Shown here piece after piece: positions 45,477-53,894 of a stretch of DNA of 64,000 nt. This DNA comes from JBFGFX01 sp965232455. GTDB taxonomy: Bacteria; Pseudomonadota; Gammaproteobacteria; Steroidobacterales; Woeseiaceae. Within the stretch, counting starts at the first letter, position 1. Each line of letters starts with the position of its first letter. The notes beneath the pieces are model-generated. The model was given only the letters and a program-made list of their open reading frames with translations, had not been told where the DNA came from and made no database searches. Position numbers and translations under genes: made by a program. The DNA lies in the NCBI GenBank assembly GCA_965232455.1, contig OZ246981.1, forward strand, positions 248,001 to 312,000, given 5' to 3'.

Positions 45477-46493
45477 ATGACTAAACCCAGCCACATCGGC
45501 ACATCGACCAGCAAGTTGGCACTTATTCTCTTGTCCGCGCTCGGCGCGGCCGCGGTCAGCGGCTGCGCGGTCAGCGTTAACGGCGTCGGCGTCGGCGGAA
45601 GCGCCGGCGGGGCCGGCGGCGGTGGCGGCGTATCCCTTCCGGGCGGCGGTTCTTCGGGCGGCGGCTCGTCCGGCGGCGGCATGCCGGGCGGTTCTTCCGG
45701 CGGTTCGTCGGGCGGTATGCCGGGCGGCATGTCCGGTGGCGCCTCCGGCGGTTCGTCCGGTGGCATGCCTGGCGGCATGTCCGGTGGCTCGTCCGGCGGC
45801 GGTTCGTCGGGTGGCATGCCCGGCGGGATGTCCGGTGGCGCCTCGGGCGGCGCCTCCGGCGGTTCGTCGGGTGGCATGCCTGGCGGCATGTCCGGCGGCG
45901 CCTCGGGAGGCGCCTCGGGAGGCGCGTCGGGCGGTTCGTCGGGCGGCATGTCCGGTGGTGGCGCATCCGGCGGCGGTGGCGGGGCTGGCGGCGGCGGCAT
46001 CCAGGGATTGGGTGGTCAGATGCCGGGCGGCGGCGGAGGCGCGTCCGGCGCCGGCGGCACCGGCCAGTATCCGGGCGAGACGGCGGCCGAACGGCAGAGA
46101 CGTCTCGAAGGCGATCTGGAAGAATCGGTGGGCGGTTTCGATGAGGTACTCGCCGAAGAGCAGCGAGAAATATCCACGGTTGGCCGCAATACCGAAGGAT
46201 TTGGTGGTGGCGGCGCCGGCGGCGGTGGCGGCGTCGGTCTCGGAAAACAGGCGTCGGGAGGCATTCAAGGCAGCGGCGAGGGTCCCTCCGTTCCCGGCGG
46301 CGGGTCAACGTCGACGGCCTCCGTGTCCGGAATGGATGACGATGAGATCAAGAAACGGACGCCCGCGGATATCCCGGATCTCGTCAGCGAGGACATCGTT
46401 GCGAAGCAGCTGCGGGAAGCTGCGCTTGCCGAGGAAGACCCGGAGCTGCGTGAGCGGCTGTGGGACGAATATCGTAAATACAACGGGCTTTGA
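45477..46493 (+). CDS. Gly/Ser/Met-rich repeat lipoprotein
   Basis: A 338-residue protein. The lipobox is VSGC (Cys30). Residues about 40-200 are low-complexity repeats of GGMPGGMSGG, GASGG and GSSGG units, then a more normal C-terminal part (about 205-338) with ERQRRLEGDLEESVGGFD and a charged end, PELRERLWDEYRKYNG. The repeats suggest a flexible spacer from the outer membrane. It is the first gene of the run leading to the VWA proteins, so it may be an anchored partner of that system. ATG 45477 is chosen to place the lipobox. Confidence 0.78.
   Translation: MTKPSHIGTSTSKLALILLSALGAAAVSGCAVSVNGVGVGGSAGGAGGGGGVSLPGGGSSGGGSSGGGMPGGSSGGSSGGMPGGMSGGASGGSSGGMPGGMSGGSSGGGSSGGMPGGMSGGASGGASGGSSGGMPGGMSGGASGGASGGASGGSSGGMSGGGASGGGGGAGGGGIQGLGGQMPGGGGGASGAGGTGQYPGETAAERQRRLEGDLEESVGGFDEVLAEEQREISTVGRNTEGFGGGGAGGGGGVGLGKQASGGIQGSGEGPSVPGGGSTSTASVSGMDDDEIKKRTPADIPDLVSEDIVAKQLREAALAEEDPELRERLWDEYRKYNGL
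45640..45970 (+). repeat. in-frame minisatellite in the lipoprotein gene
   Basis: A run of degenerate repeats built from GGCGGC/TCCGGTGGC units, coding for GGMPGGMSGGASGGSSGG-like blocks repeated several times. All unit lengths seen are multiples of three, so the frame is kept. Copy number may vary between strains. Confidence 0.75.
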
Positions 46494-46547
46494 GAAACCG
46501 TCGCGCTTCGCGGTGGTCGCCAGAAATAAGGACGCCAGACAAGAGAT

Positions 46548-47789
46548 ATGAGAAATACACCAGTTTTCATCGCGTTTTTGTCCGTCGTCTGCGGCGGCTG
46601 CTCCGTGCAGGAGGTCATCACCGCGGAGAGGACCGAGCTGAACGTTGCAAGCCTCGACATTTCGGAGAATTTGCTGCTCGATATCGGCATCGTGAACTTC
46701 GACCCCGGTATCCCGAAGAACAACGTTCCCGAGAAGTCGGGGGTTTACGAAGAGGTTCGCGAGGCGGAGGCGCGATATCTGCCTTACCACATCAAAACCA
46801 CGCTCCAGAGTACCGGTTACTGGGGCGCCGTTCGCGTTGTCCCAACCGACGAGGTGTATACCGACGTCGTCCTTGACGGCGTCATCAAGCGCTCGGACGG
46901 CGAATTCATCACGCTCACGATCAAGGCGACCGACGTGACCGGTCGCGAGTGGTTCGAGAACACGTACGCAACGCAGACCGGCGTCCGTTCCTATTCCGAG
47001 AGCCGCGATCGGACTCAAGATCCCTATCAGAAGATATTCAACGACCTCGCCAACGATTTGCGCGAGTATGCGACGACGCTGACGCCAGAGGACATCGGGG
47101 AAATTCGGCAAACGTCCGAACTCCTGTTTTTCGCGGACATGGCGCCAGGTGCTTATGGCGAACACCTGACGTCGGACAGAGACGGGAAGACGACGATCAA
47201 CCGTCTGCCGGCCGAAAACGATCCGATGGTTGCCCGCCTTCGTCAAATCAGGGAGCGGGATCGCCTCGTGGTCGACACGCTGAACGAACATTACGCCAAT
47301 TATTATTACGGTATCGCCTTGCCGTACGAAGGATGGCGGAAAAAGTCCCGTGAAAACCAAATCAATATCCGGCAGGTCAAGAGGGCCGCTACGATGCGCG
47401 CTCTGCTCGGTGTCGCGGTGACGGCCGGGTCGATGAGCATCGACACGAGCGGTGGGTCACGGAGGCGGGGCTACAACTGGGAGCGGGCGGCCCAGGTCGT
47501 CGGTGTCGATCGCGGAATTCGCACGATCATCAGCGCATGGCAGCTGCGACAATCCGCGAATATCTATCGCGCGGAAATCGGTGAGCTGTCGGAATCGTTT
47601 ATCGCCGAAGCGGCGCCGCTGACCGTTCGCGTCGAAGGTGAGACCCGGCGCCTGACCGGAACGGCTGAAGCGCAATACGAGGGTTGGCGGAAGCTGCTCA
47701 AAGAGATTTACCAGCTGGAAACCGGCTTCACGGAAGAAGTTGACGTGGGCGTTCCCGCCCGCGCCGTCCAGCCGCAGCCGACTACTTGA
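46548..47789 (+). CDS. predicted lipoprotein of unknown function
   Basis: A 413-residue protein with a short signal and a lipobox ending CGGC (Cys18). The N-terminal third (LLDIGIVNFDPGIP, YLPYHIKTTLQSTGYWGAV, DVVLDGVIKRSDGEFITL) looks like the alpha/beta lipoprotein fold seen in CsgG-like and related periplasmic proteins. The rest is helical, with a small basic hydrophobic patch (about 285-310). It lies 54 bp after the Gly-rich lipoprotein and 14 bp before the membrane kinase. A structural or assembly role in the same system is inferred only from position. Confidence 0.75.
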   Translation: MRNTPVFIAFLSVVCGGCSVQEVITAERTELNVASLDISENLLLDIGIVNFDPGIPKNNVPEKSGVYEEVREAEARYLPYHIKTTLQSTGYWGAVRVVPTDEVYTDVVLDGVIKRSDGEFITLTIKATDVTGREWFENTYATQTGVRSYSESRDRTQDPYQKIFNDLANDLREYATTLTPEDIGEIRQTSELLFFADMAPGAYGEHLTSDRDGKTTINRLPAENDPMVARLRQIRERDRLVVDTLNEHYANYYYGIALPYEGWRKKSRENQINIRQVKRAATMRALLGVAVTAGSMSIDTSGGSRRRGYNWERAAQVVGVDRGIRTIISAWQLRQSANIYRAEIGELSESFIAEAAPLTVRVEGETRRLTGTAEAQYEGWRKLLKEIYQLETGFTEEVDVGVPARAVQPQPTT

Positions 47790-47803
47790 GCGTCTGACGG
47801 TGT

Positions 47804-50224
47804 ATGCGGGCGTTGAACGAAGGTACGCGGCTGGCTGATCGTTACACGCTGCTTCGCCGTCAGGGCGAAGGCGGCATGTCGGATGTCTGGCTGGCACGCG
47901 ACGAACGCGCGGACACGACCGTCGTTCTCAAGTTCCTGAAAGAGTCACTTGCCGCGCAGGCCGCGTATCGCAAGCTGTTTCACGAGGAGTGGCGCATCGG
48001 CAGCCGGCTGATGCACGCGCACATCGCGCGCGTCTTCGAGTACTACGACGATCCCGACGCACCCTTTTTTGCGCTGCAATACGTTGACGGCCCGGAGATT
48101 GGCGTCCTAGCCAACGAGGATCTGGCGAACGCCTTGCGGCCCTTCGGGCTTCTGGCGGACGCGCTGCGTTATGCACACGGAAAGTCTTTCGTGCATCGCG
48201 ATATCAAGGCGAGCAACGTCTTATTGGATCAGCGCGGTGCGCCTTACCTACTGGATTTTGGCGTCGCGGCGGCCAGCAGCGGCGGTTCGACGGCGAACGC
48301 GAGTCCCGGCCAGCGCGCCGGTCGGCAGCCCGAGCCGGCGGACGACGTTTACGCGCTTGGGGTGCTGATGTACGAAATCATCACCGGGCGACCGCCGGCC
48401 GATGACCTGAGCTCAGCCCCCTGGTCGCGACCGAACGGCGAACCGGTGCCTGCCGATATACAGCGGCTCGTCGGTCAGATGCTCGCCGCCGACGGCGCGT
48501 CGCGGCCGGCGGCGGAGGATATCCCAGGTCGGTTGAGGACGGCCGGTATCGAGCCCGGACCGGCCCGGCTGTCGCCACGGCACACCGCGGCGTCGGCCGA
48601 CGTCGAATCCGCCGCCCTGACGGTCGAATCGATACGACCGACGCGGCGGTCGACGGCCAATTCCAGGGATACGCGGGCCGGAACCGAACGGCAAAGCGGC
48701 GTTTCGCCAAGGCTGGTTTACGCTGGCCTGGGCGTGCTGCTGCTACTGTTTTTTGTGGTTATTTTCGTGCTGCCCGGCGCGGTCGACTCCGACAACAGCG
48801 AATTCGACCGTGCCGTTGTCGAGGAGGCGCCCGGGCCCGACGGCAGCGTGGACGGCGAAACCTCGACCGCGGACCCGACGGATGCGGTAGACGACAATGC
48901 GTTGAGCGCCGCCGACGATGTCCGCCCGGCGCCCGGTGTCGATGGCGGCAGCGCCGGTTTCAGCGAGAATCTGGGTCGCACGAGCGCGGACGATGCCGTC
49001 CGCGCCAAACTCGCGACCGACGAAGCGCTCGGCGATCTGCTGTCTCAGCTCGAGCGGCTCAGGTACCGCGGTGTGGAACGCTGGGGCGGCCAGCCGTATC
49101 TCGATGCACTCGACGTTTACGCTGAAGGCGACCAGGCATATTTGAGCAATAACTACCCGACCGCCGGTGCACGATATCGTCAGGCTTCCTCGATGCTGGA
49201 ACCGTTTTTCGATCGCATAGACGATGAATTCCGCAAGAGCCTAGCGGCGGCGAAAGAGGCGTTCGAGAACCTCGATTTTGTCGAGGCGATTCGCCTCTAC
49301 GATCTCGCCGTTGCGATTACGCCGGGCAATCAGGAAGCGGAGCGTGGACTGCGCCGCGCCCGGAACCTGGAAGCGGTGCTCGGCCTCATGGAGCAGGGAC
49401 AGCAGTTTCGTGCTGACATCGAACTTGCGGCGGCGAAAATGGCTTTCGAGAGAGCGCTGGCTCTCGATCCGGAATGGGAACCCGCAAAGGCCGCGCTTGC
49501 GGCGGTAGCGCGTGAAATCAAAGAGCTGTCTTTTCAGATGCGGATGACGGAAGGCCTGGAGGCGCTCGCGGCAAGCGATTATGACTCGGCACGGGCGGCG
49601 TTTGAAGCCGCCAAGGGCATAGACCCGCAGTCGCGGGAACCGATTGACGGTTTGCTGCAGGTCGATCAAGAGGTTCGATTGTTCCGCATCCGCGAGATGG
49701 AGAATGAAGCGCAGGTCCAGGAAGGGAGCGAGCAGTGGGAGGCGGCGGTCGCTACCTATCAAGCCTTGCTGGAGGTTGATGGCGACTTGCAGTTCGCACA
49801 GGAAGGTTTGTCGCGAGCCAGCGCCCGGGCGGCGGTGCATCGGCGCTTACAGGACTACATCGACGAACCCGATTCATTGAGTGCGCCGGCTACGATGCAG
49901 CAGGCGACGCAGATGTTGCTGGACGTATCGCGGATGGATCCGATGGGTCCCAGACTTGAAGATCAGAAGAACGAGCTTTCGCGACTGCTAAAGCGGGCGG
50001 CGACTCCGCTTACGGTGACGTTCGTATCCGACAACGAGACCGAGGTGTCCGTCTACCGGGTTGGAAAGCTGGGGAGTTTTACGACACGGGATTTGGACTT
50101 GCGGCCGGGGAGCTACGTCGCCGTGGGCATCCGCGCCGGTTGCCGCGACGTGCGCGTGGAGTTCCGTGTTGCGCCCGAGATAGAACAGCAGCCGATTGTC
50201 GTGCGCTGTGAGGAACCGATTTGA
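47804..50224 (+). CDS. transmembrane Ser/Thr kinase with helical-repeat extracytoplasmic domain
   Basis: An 806-residue protein. Cytoplasmic kinase domain (about 13-250): GEGGMSDVW glycine loop (21-29), Lys43, HRDIKASN near 131 and LDFGVA near 150, all catalytic residues present. A disordered linker leads to one membrane helix at about 304-325. The outer part starts with an acidic Asp/Thr-rich linker, then TPR-like helical repeats (about 410-715; SLAAAKEAFENLDFVEAIRLY and similar), and ends in a PEGA-like beta domain (about 735-806). It overlaps the next gene by four bases (TTGA), so the two are coupled. Probable substrates are the FHA partner proteins. Confidence 0.87.
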   Translation: MRALNEGTRLADRYTLLRRQGEGGMSDVWLARDERADTTVVLKFLKESLAAQAAYRKLFHEEWRIGSRLMHAHIARVFEYYDDPDAPFFALQYVDGPEIGVLANEDLANALRPFGLLADALRYAHGKSFVHRDIKASNVLLDQRGAPYLLDFGVAAASSGGSTANASPGQRAGRQPEPADDVYALGVLMYEIITGRPPADDLSSAPWSRPNGEPVPADIQRLVGQMLAADGASRPAAEDIPGRLRTAGIEPGPARLSPRHTAASADVESAALTVESIRPTRRSTANSRDTRAGTERQSGVSPRLVYAGLGVLLLLFFVVIFVLPGAVDSDNSEFDRAVVEEAPGPDGSVDGETSTADPTDAVDDNALSAADDVRPAPGVDGGSAGFSENLGRTSADDAVRAKLATDEALGDLLSQLERLRYRGVERWGGQPYLDALDVYAEGDQAYLSNNYPTAGARYRQASSMLEPFFDRIDDEFRKSLAAAKEAFENLDFVEAIRLYDLAVAITPGNQEAERGLRRARNLEAVLGLMEQGQQFRADIELAAAKMAFERALALDPEWEPAKAALAAVAREIKELSFQMRMTEGLEALAASDYDSARAAFEAAKGIDPQSREPIDGLLQVDQEVRLFRIREMENEAQVQEGSEQWEAAVATYQALLEVDGDLQFAQEGLSRASARAAVHRRLQDYIDEPDSLSAPATMQQATQMLLDVSRMDPMGPRLEDQKNELSRLLKRAATPLTVTFVSDNETEVSVYRVGKLGSFTTRDLDLRPGSYVAVGIRAGCRDVRVEFRVAPEIEQQPIVVRCEEPI

Positions 50225-52653
50225 TCGTCAGCCGAATTATCCTCAAAGATGGAGAAGGAGAACGCCGGCTGGCGCTGTCCGATTTGCCGCTGCGCCTGGG
50301 AACCGGCAGCGATTGTGAGATTCGCTTGCCGGGCCCGGCAAGTAGCGCGGTCGCATTGCTCGATGCGCTGGAAGGTCAACCGTTTTTGCAGCCGGTAGGC
50401 AATGGCGGCATGACGATCAACGGCGAGCCGTTGGACACGTCCCGACGCCTTGCCGACGGCGACGAACTCGGTTTCTACGGTACGCGGATTCTCGTTCGCG
50501 CGACCGGTGAGGCGGCGGACCAACTGCTGTTGAGCGTCCGCCTGGAGGACAGTGCGTACATCACCCGCCCACCGGAAGTGCCGGCGGCGGGCGACGGCGC
50601 CGGTGAGGAGACTATCGCCCCAACGAGTTTCCGCCGAGCCGCGGAGGTCGGTGCGGTGGCTGACGCAGGCAGCGGATTTCGCTGGCAGGCGGCGGTCGGC
50701 GCGGTAATCGGCGTTTTGGCCGTGTTGTCGTATCTGCTCTTTACCGCGAGATCTATTCAGTTCGACGTGCAGCCCGCGGGTGCCGACGATATCCAGGTTC
50801 GCGGCGGCTGGTTTCGGTTGCCGCTGGCGGATCGGATACTGCTGCGCGAGGGCAGCTACACCGTCGAGGTAAACAAGCAGGGTTATTACGACGTTGCACA
50901 AACTTTCGCCGTGGACGAGACACCCAGCCGGACCGTGTTGATCGAGATGCGGCGACTGCCCGGTTTCCTGACCGTGGCGACCGACCCGGCGATCGACGCG
51001 ATCGTGACCATAGACGATATCAATATCGGCCAGGCCCCGTTCGGGCCGATCGAACTGGAGCCGGGCACACACTCGATCAGCGTGACGGCGGATCGCTATT
51101 TGCCGTTTGCGGACAACCTGCCGATCGAAGGACTCGGCAAAGAGAACGTTCTCGACGTCCAACTGGTTCCTTCGTGGGCCGACGTCCAGATCGATTCGGA
51201 GCCCTCCGACGCAATCATCTACAGCGGCGAAACGGAAATCGGTCGAACGCCGATGACGCTCGAACTCCTGGAAGGTAAACACGAACTCAGTGTCGTTCGT
51301 GACGGATTCAAAGCTTGGGACGGCGTCGTCGAAGCACGGGCGAACGTCGATCAGGTGCTTTCGACCATACGATTGGAGCCGGCGAACGCGGAGCTTACCG
51401 TCAACAGCATACCGCGCGGCGCCAACATTACCGTCAACGGGCGTTATCGCGGTCAGTCGCCGCTGCGTCTGGCGTTGTCGCCGGACGTGGACTACCAGAT
51501 AGGGTTGTCGAGAGCGGGTTACGGCTCAACGACGCGCTCGGTCCGTTTGCAGGCGGCGGCGTCCGAATCGATCACGGTCGACATGTCGGCGCGGGTGGGG
51601 AAGCTGACGGTCGAGGTATTGCCGGCGGATGCGGAGATCCTGATTGACGGTCGCGTGCGCGGCAGCGGCACGATGACCTTCGATTTATCGTCCGCGCCGC
51701 ATCAGCTCGAAGTCCGCAGGCAGGGTTTCGAGACCTTTGCGCGCAGCGTTACGCCGAGGCCGGGGTATCCGCAAACGATTCAGGTGCGTCTGACCAGCGA
51801 CGAGGAGGCCCGACTACGAAGCGTTGCGGCGACGTTGACGACGTCGCAAAAGCAGGTGCTGCGGCGGGTCGAGCCGGGCGAATTCACCATGGGCGCGTCG
51901 AGGCGCGAACAGGGCCGTCTGGCCAATGAGGTGATTGTGCCGGTCGTACTGAGTAAACCGTTTTTCATCGGCGTGAAAGAAGTCACGAATGCCGAATTCT
52001 TGCGCTTCAAATCGCAACACGATTCCGGCGCCGACGTGCACGCCTCCCTCGCGGGCAACAACAACCCGGTGGTAAACGTGACCTGGGCAGAAGCCGTCGA
52101 ATACTGCAACTGGCTGAGCGCCGAAGAGGGCCTGGTGCCGGCCTACGAGAAACGCTTCGAGAAGTGGGAGCCGGTGCGACCGACGCCCAACGGTTATCGT
52201 CTACCGACGGAAGCCGAATGGGCTTGGGCAATTCGCTACCAGTCGCGAAGTCAGGCAAGCCGGTTCCCATGGGGAGACCGGCTTCCGCCGCGGCGGGATA
52301 GCGGCAACTTTGCCGATCAGGCGGCGCAGGACCTGGTGCCGACGATTCTGCCCGGCTACAACGATGGTTATGCGTCCACGGCGCCGGTCGGGTCCTTCGA
52401 GCCCAATGCGCTCGGCATTTACGACGGCGGCGGAAATGTTGCCGAATGGGTACAGGATTATTATTCTGTGCCGCAGCCTGGGCAGAGTGAGCCGGTGGTG
52501 GACCCCACGGGGCCGAGACGCGGCGCCCAGCACGTCATTCGTGGCTCGAGCTGGCGGCACGCCGGCGTCACCGAACTTCGCGGAAGTTATCGCGATTTCG
52601 GCAATGTCGGGCGCGTCGACGTCGGTTTCCGGATTGCGCGCAACGTCAATTGA
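50221..52653 (+). CDS. FHA-like/TM/five-PEGA/FGE-sulfatase-fold protein
   Basis: An 810-residue single-pass membrane protein. Residues 1-95 look like a degenerate FHA domain (LPLRLGTGSDCEIRL, TINGEP, LADGDELGFYG). TM helix at about 156-175. Five PEGA-type beta repeats span about 178-535. A C-terminal FGE-sulfatase/C-type-lectin-like domain (about 555-810) has GEFTMGAS, YRLPTEAEWAWA, GNVAEWVQDYY and VIRGSSW. The active-site Cys pair of true formylglycine-generating enzyme is absent, so a binding role is likelier. The start is a TTG overlapping the kinase stop. It could relay kinase state across the membrane. Confidence 0.87.
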   Translation: MIVSRIILKDGEGERRLALSDLPLRLGTGSDCEIRLPGPASSAVALLDALEGQPFLQPVGNGGMTINGEPLDTSRRLADGDELGFYGTRILVRATGEAADQLLLSVRLEDSAYITRPPEVPAAGDGAGEETIAPTSFRRAAEVGAVADAGSGFRWQAAVGAVIGVLAVLSYLLFTARSIQFDVQPAGADDIQVRGGWFRLPLADRILLREGSYTVEVNKQGYYDVAQTFAVDETPSRTVLIEMRRLPGFLTVATDPAIDAIVTIDDINIGQAPFGPIELEPGTHSISVTADRYLPFADNLPIEGLGKENVLDVQLVPSWADVQIDSEPSDAIIYSGETEIGRTPMTLELLEGKHELSVVRDGFKAWDGVVEARANVDQVLSTIRLEPANAELTVNSIPRGANITVNGRYRGQSPLRLALSPDVDYQIGLSRAGYGSTTRSVRLQAAASESITVDMSARVGKLTVEVLPADAEILIDGRVRGSGTMTFDLSSAPHQLEVRRQGFETFARSVTPRPGYPQTIQVRLTSDEEARLRSVAATLTTSQKQVLRRVEPGEFTMGASRREQGRLANEVIVPVVLSKPFFIGVKEVTNAEFLRFKSQHDSGADVHASLAGNNNPVVNVTWAEAVEYCNWLSAEEGLVPAYEKRFEKWEPVRPTPNGYRLPTEAEWAWAIRYQSRSQASRFPWGDRLPPRRDSGNFADQAAQDLVPTILPGYNDGYASTAPVGSFEPNALGIYDGGGNVAEWVQDYYSVPQPGQSEPVVDPTGPRRGAQHVIRGSSWRHAGVTELRGSYRDFGNVGRVDVGFRIARNVN

Positions 52654-52739
52654 TGTAATTTTTGCGCGGTTCCGGGGTCTATAAACAGGTACTCCGGGAG
52701 AAACGGGGATTACCCACATCGTTCCAGCAGGCCTAAAAA

Positions 52740-53036
52740 ATGCGTAGATTTTGTGTTCCCACTGTCAGCTTGATCGCGATGCTGTTCGGCATGGCCGCGC
52801 TGTCACAGGAGGCCGATGCGCCGGAGGAGGCCGTGGAACCGGTCAGCGAGGCAACGACGGCGGCGGCCGGTGGTGATGAGCAAAGCGGAGACGAGAGCGA
52901 CGCTGAGTCCGACGCACTCGAGGAATTCGACGATTCCGACCTCGACCTGCAGACCTACGAGCAGGACGACGACGACTTCGTGCCGACCGAAGAAATACCC
53001 GCCGATGAGGCGATCCCGTTCCCGTCGGATATCTAG
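52740..53036 (+). CDS. small acidic exported protein
   Basis: A 98-residue protein: a signal peptide to about residue 26 (LIAMLFGMAALSQEADA), then an extremely acidic, low-complexity tail full of Glu and Asp (DDSDLDLQTYEQDDDDF). It is probably disordered. It is the only small gene in the run. It might be a ligand, calcium binder or plug for the adjacent channel; no family is recognised. The TAG stop is followed by TCCTGTTAAC, resembling the ends of the 36389-36659 element. Confidence 0.65.
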   Translation: MRRFCVPTVSLIAMLFGMAALSQEADAPEEAVEPVSEATTAAAGGDEQSGDESDAESDALEEFDDSDLDLQTYEQDDDDFVPTEEIPADEAIPFPSDI

Positions 53037-53080
53037 AGTCCTGTTAACGCTCAGCCGGCGCGCGCCCCGAGACCCAAACG

Positions 53081-53881
53081 ATGAAACATAGAAACATACC
53101 GATCGAATTCGTGTATCAGCTGTTCGCGCTTATCATCGCCGTGATCATCGTACATGCGTTCTACGTTTCGGTTGTGCGGCCGAACGCCGCCGAAGTTCTG
53201 GAGCAGCAGGCGATCGAGGCCGCGGACAATCCCGACTACGTCCGAGAACGATCGACCTGGGTGCTCATCAAGGACTTCGAGCAGGAGGCCTGTTTCATCC
53301 TCATGTTCTGGGCGTTGGCGATTATGGGCTACAAGGCCAGGACGATCGTCAAAGAGCGTAGTTTGCTGGACACGGATCTTGTGCCGATTGCCGAAGGGAT
53401 GCGGATTCTGCCGGAAGACACGCGCGAATTTGCCCGCCAGGTACAGGCGCTGCCGGAGCACGAACGCGACATGGTTTTGCCCCGCGCCCTGCTGGGTGCG
53501 TTGCGGCGTTTTAGCACGACACGAAACATCCAGGAGGTTTCCAGCAATACGCACACCGTTTTCGAGTCCGAGGCGGACCGTCTGGAATCGGAGCTTTCGA
53601 TGATTCGATACATTTCCTGGGCGATTCCATCAATAGGGTTTATCGGAACCGTACGCGGTATCGGTGAAGCGCTCGCTCAGGCGGATAAAGCGGTCCAGGG
53701 CGATATCGCCGGCGTAACCCAGAGTTTGGGCGTTGCGTTCAACTCTACGTTTATTGCGCTCTTGATCAGCATCTTCCTGATGTTCCTCGTGTACCAACTG
53801 CAGCTGTTGCAGGAGCGGCTTGTTTTCGACAGCGAGAACTACACGAACGACAAGCTGATCCGACACATGAAGTCAGACTAA
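53081..53881 (+). CDS. MotA/TolQ/ExbB-type proton channel protein
   Basis: A 266-residue membrane protein. Four likely helices lie at about 10-30, 67-86, 174-195 and 218-242. The signature of the family is in the last two: IPSIGFIGTVRGIGEALAQ and LGVAFNSTFIALLIS, equivalent to the ExbB/TolQ stator helices. A large cytoplasmic segment sits between helices 2 and 3. Family members form pentamers that conduct protons and turn or push a dimer of ExbD/TolR/MotB subunits. No such classical subunit is encoded here; the two VWA proteins downstream have suitable N-termini. There is no clear ribosome site before ATG 53081. Confidence 0.86.
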   Translation: MKHRNIPIEFVYQLFALIIAVIIVHAFYVSVVRPNAAEVLEQQAIEAADNPDYVRERSTWVLIKDFEQEACFILMFWALAIMGYKARTIVKERSLLDTDLVPIAEGMRILPEDTREFARQVQALPEHERDMVLPRALLGALRRFSTTRNIQEVSSNTHTVFESEADRLESELSMIRYISWAIPSIGFIGTVRGIGEALAQADKAVQGDIAGVTQSLGVAFNSTFIALLISIFLMFLVYQLQLLQERLVFDSENYTNDKLIRHMKSD

Positions 53882-53894
53882 GCCAGGGTCCGCC

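Noticed and set aside
45380..46000. A Pro/Glu/Met-rich frame antisense to the Gly-rich lipoprotein gene
   Set aside because: It is the mirror of the GGC/TCC repeats; low complexity and no ribosome site.
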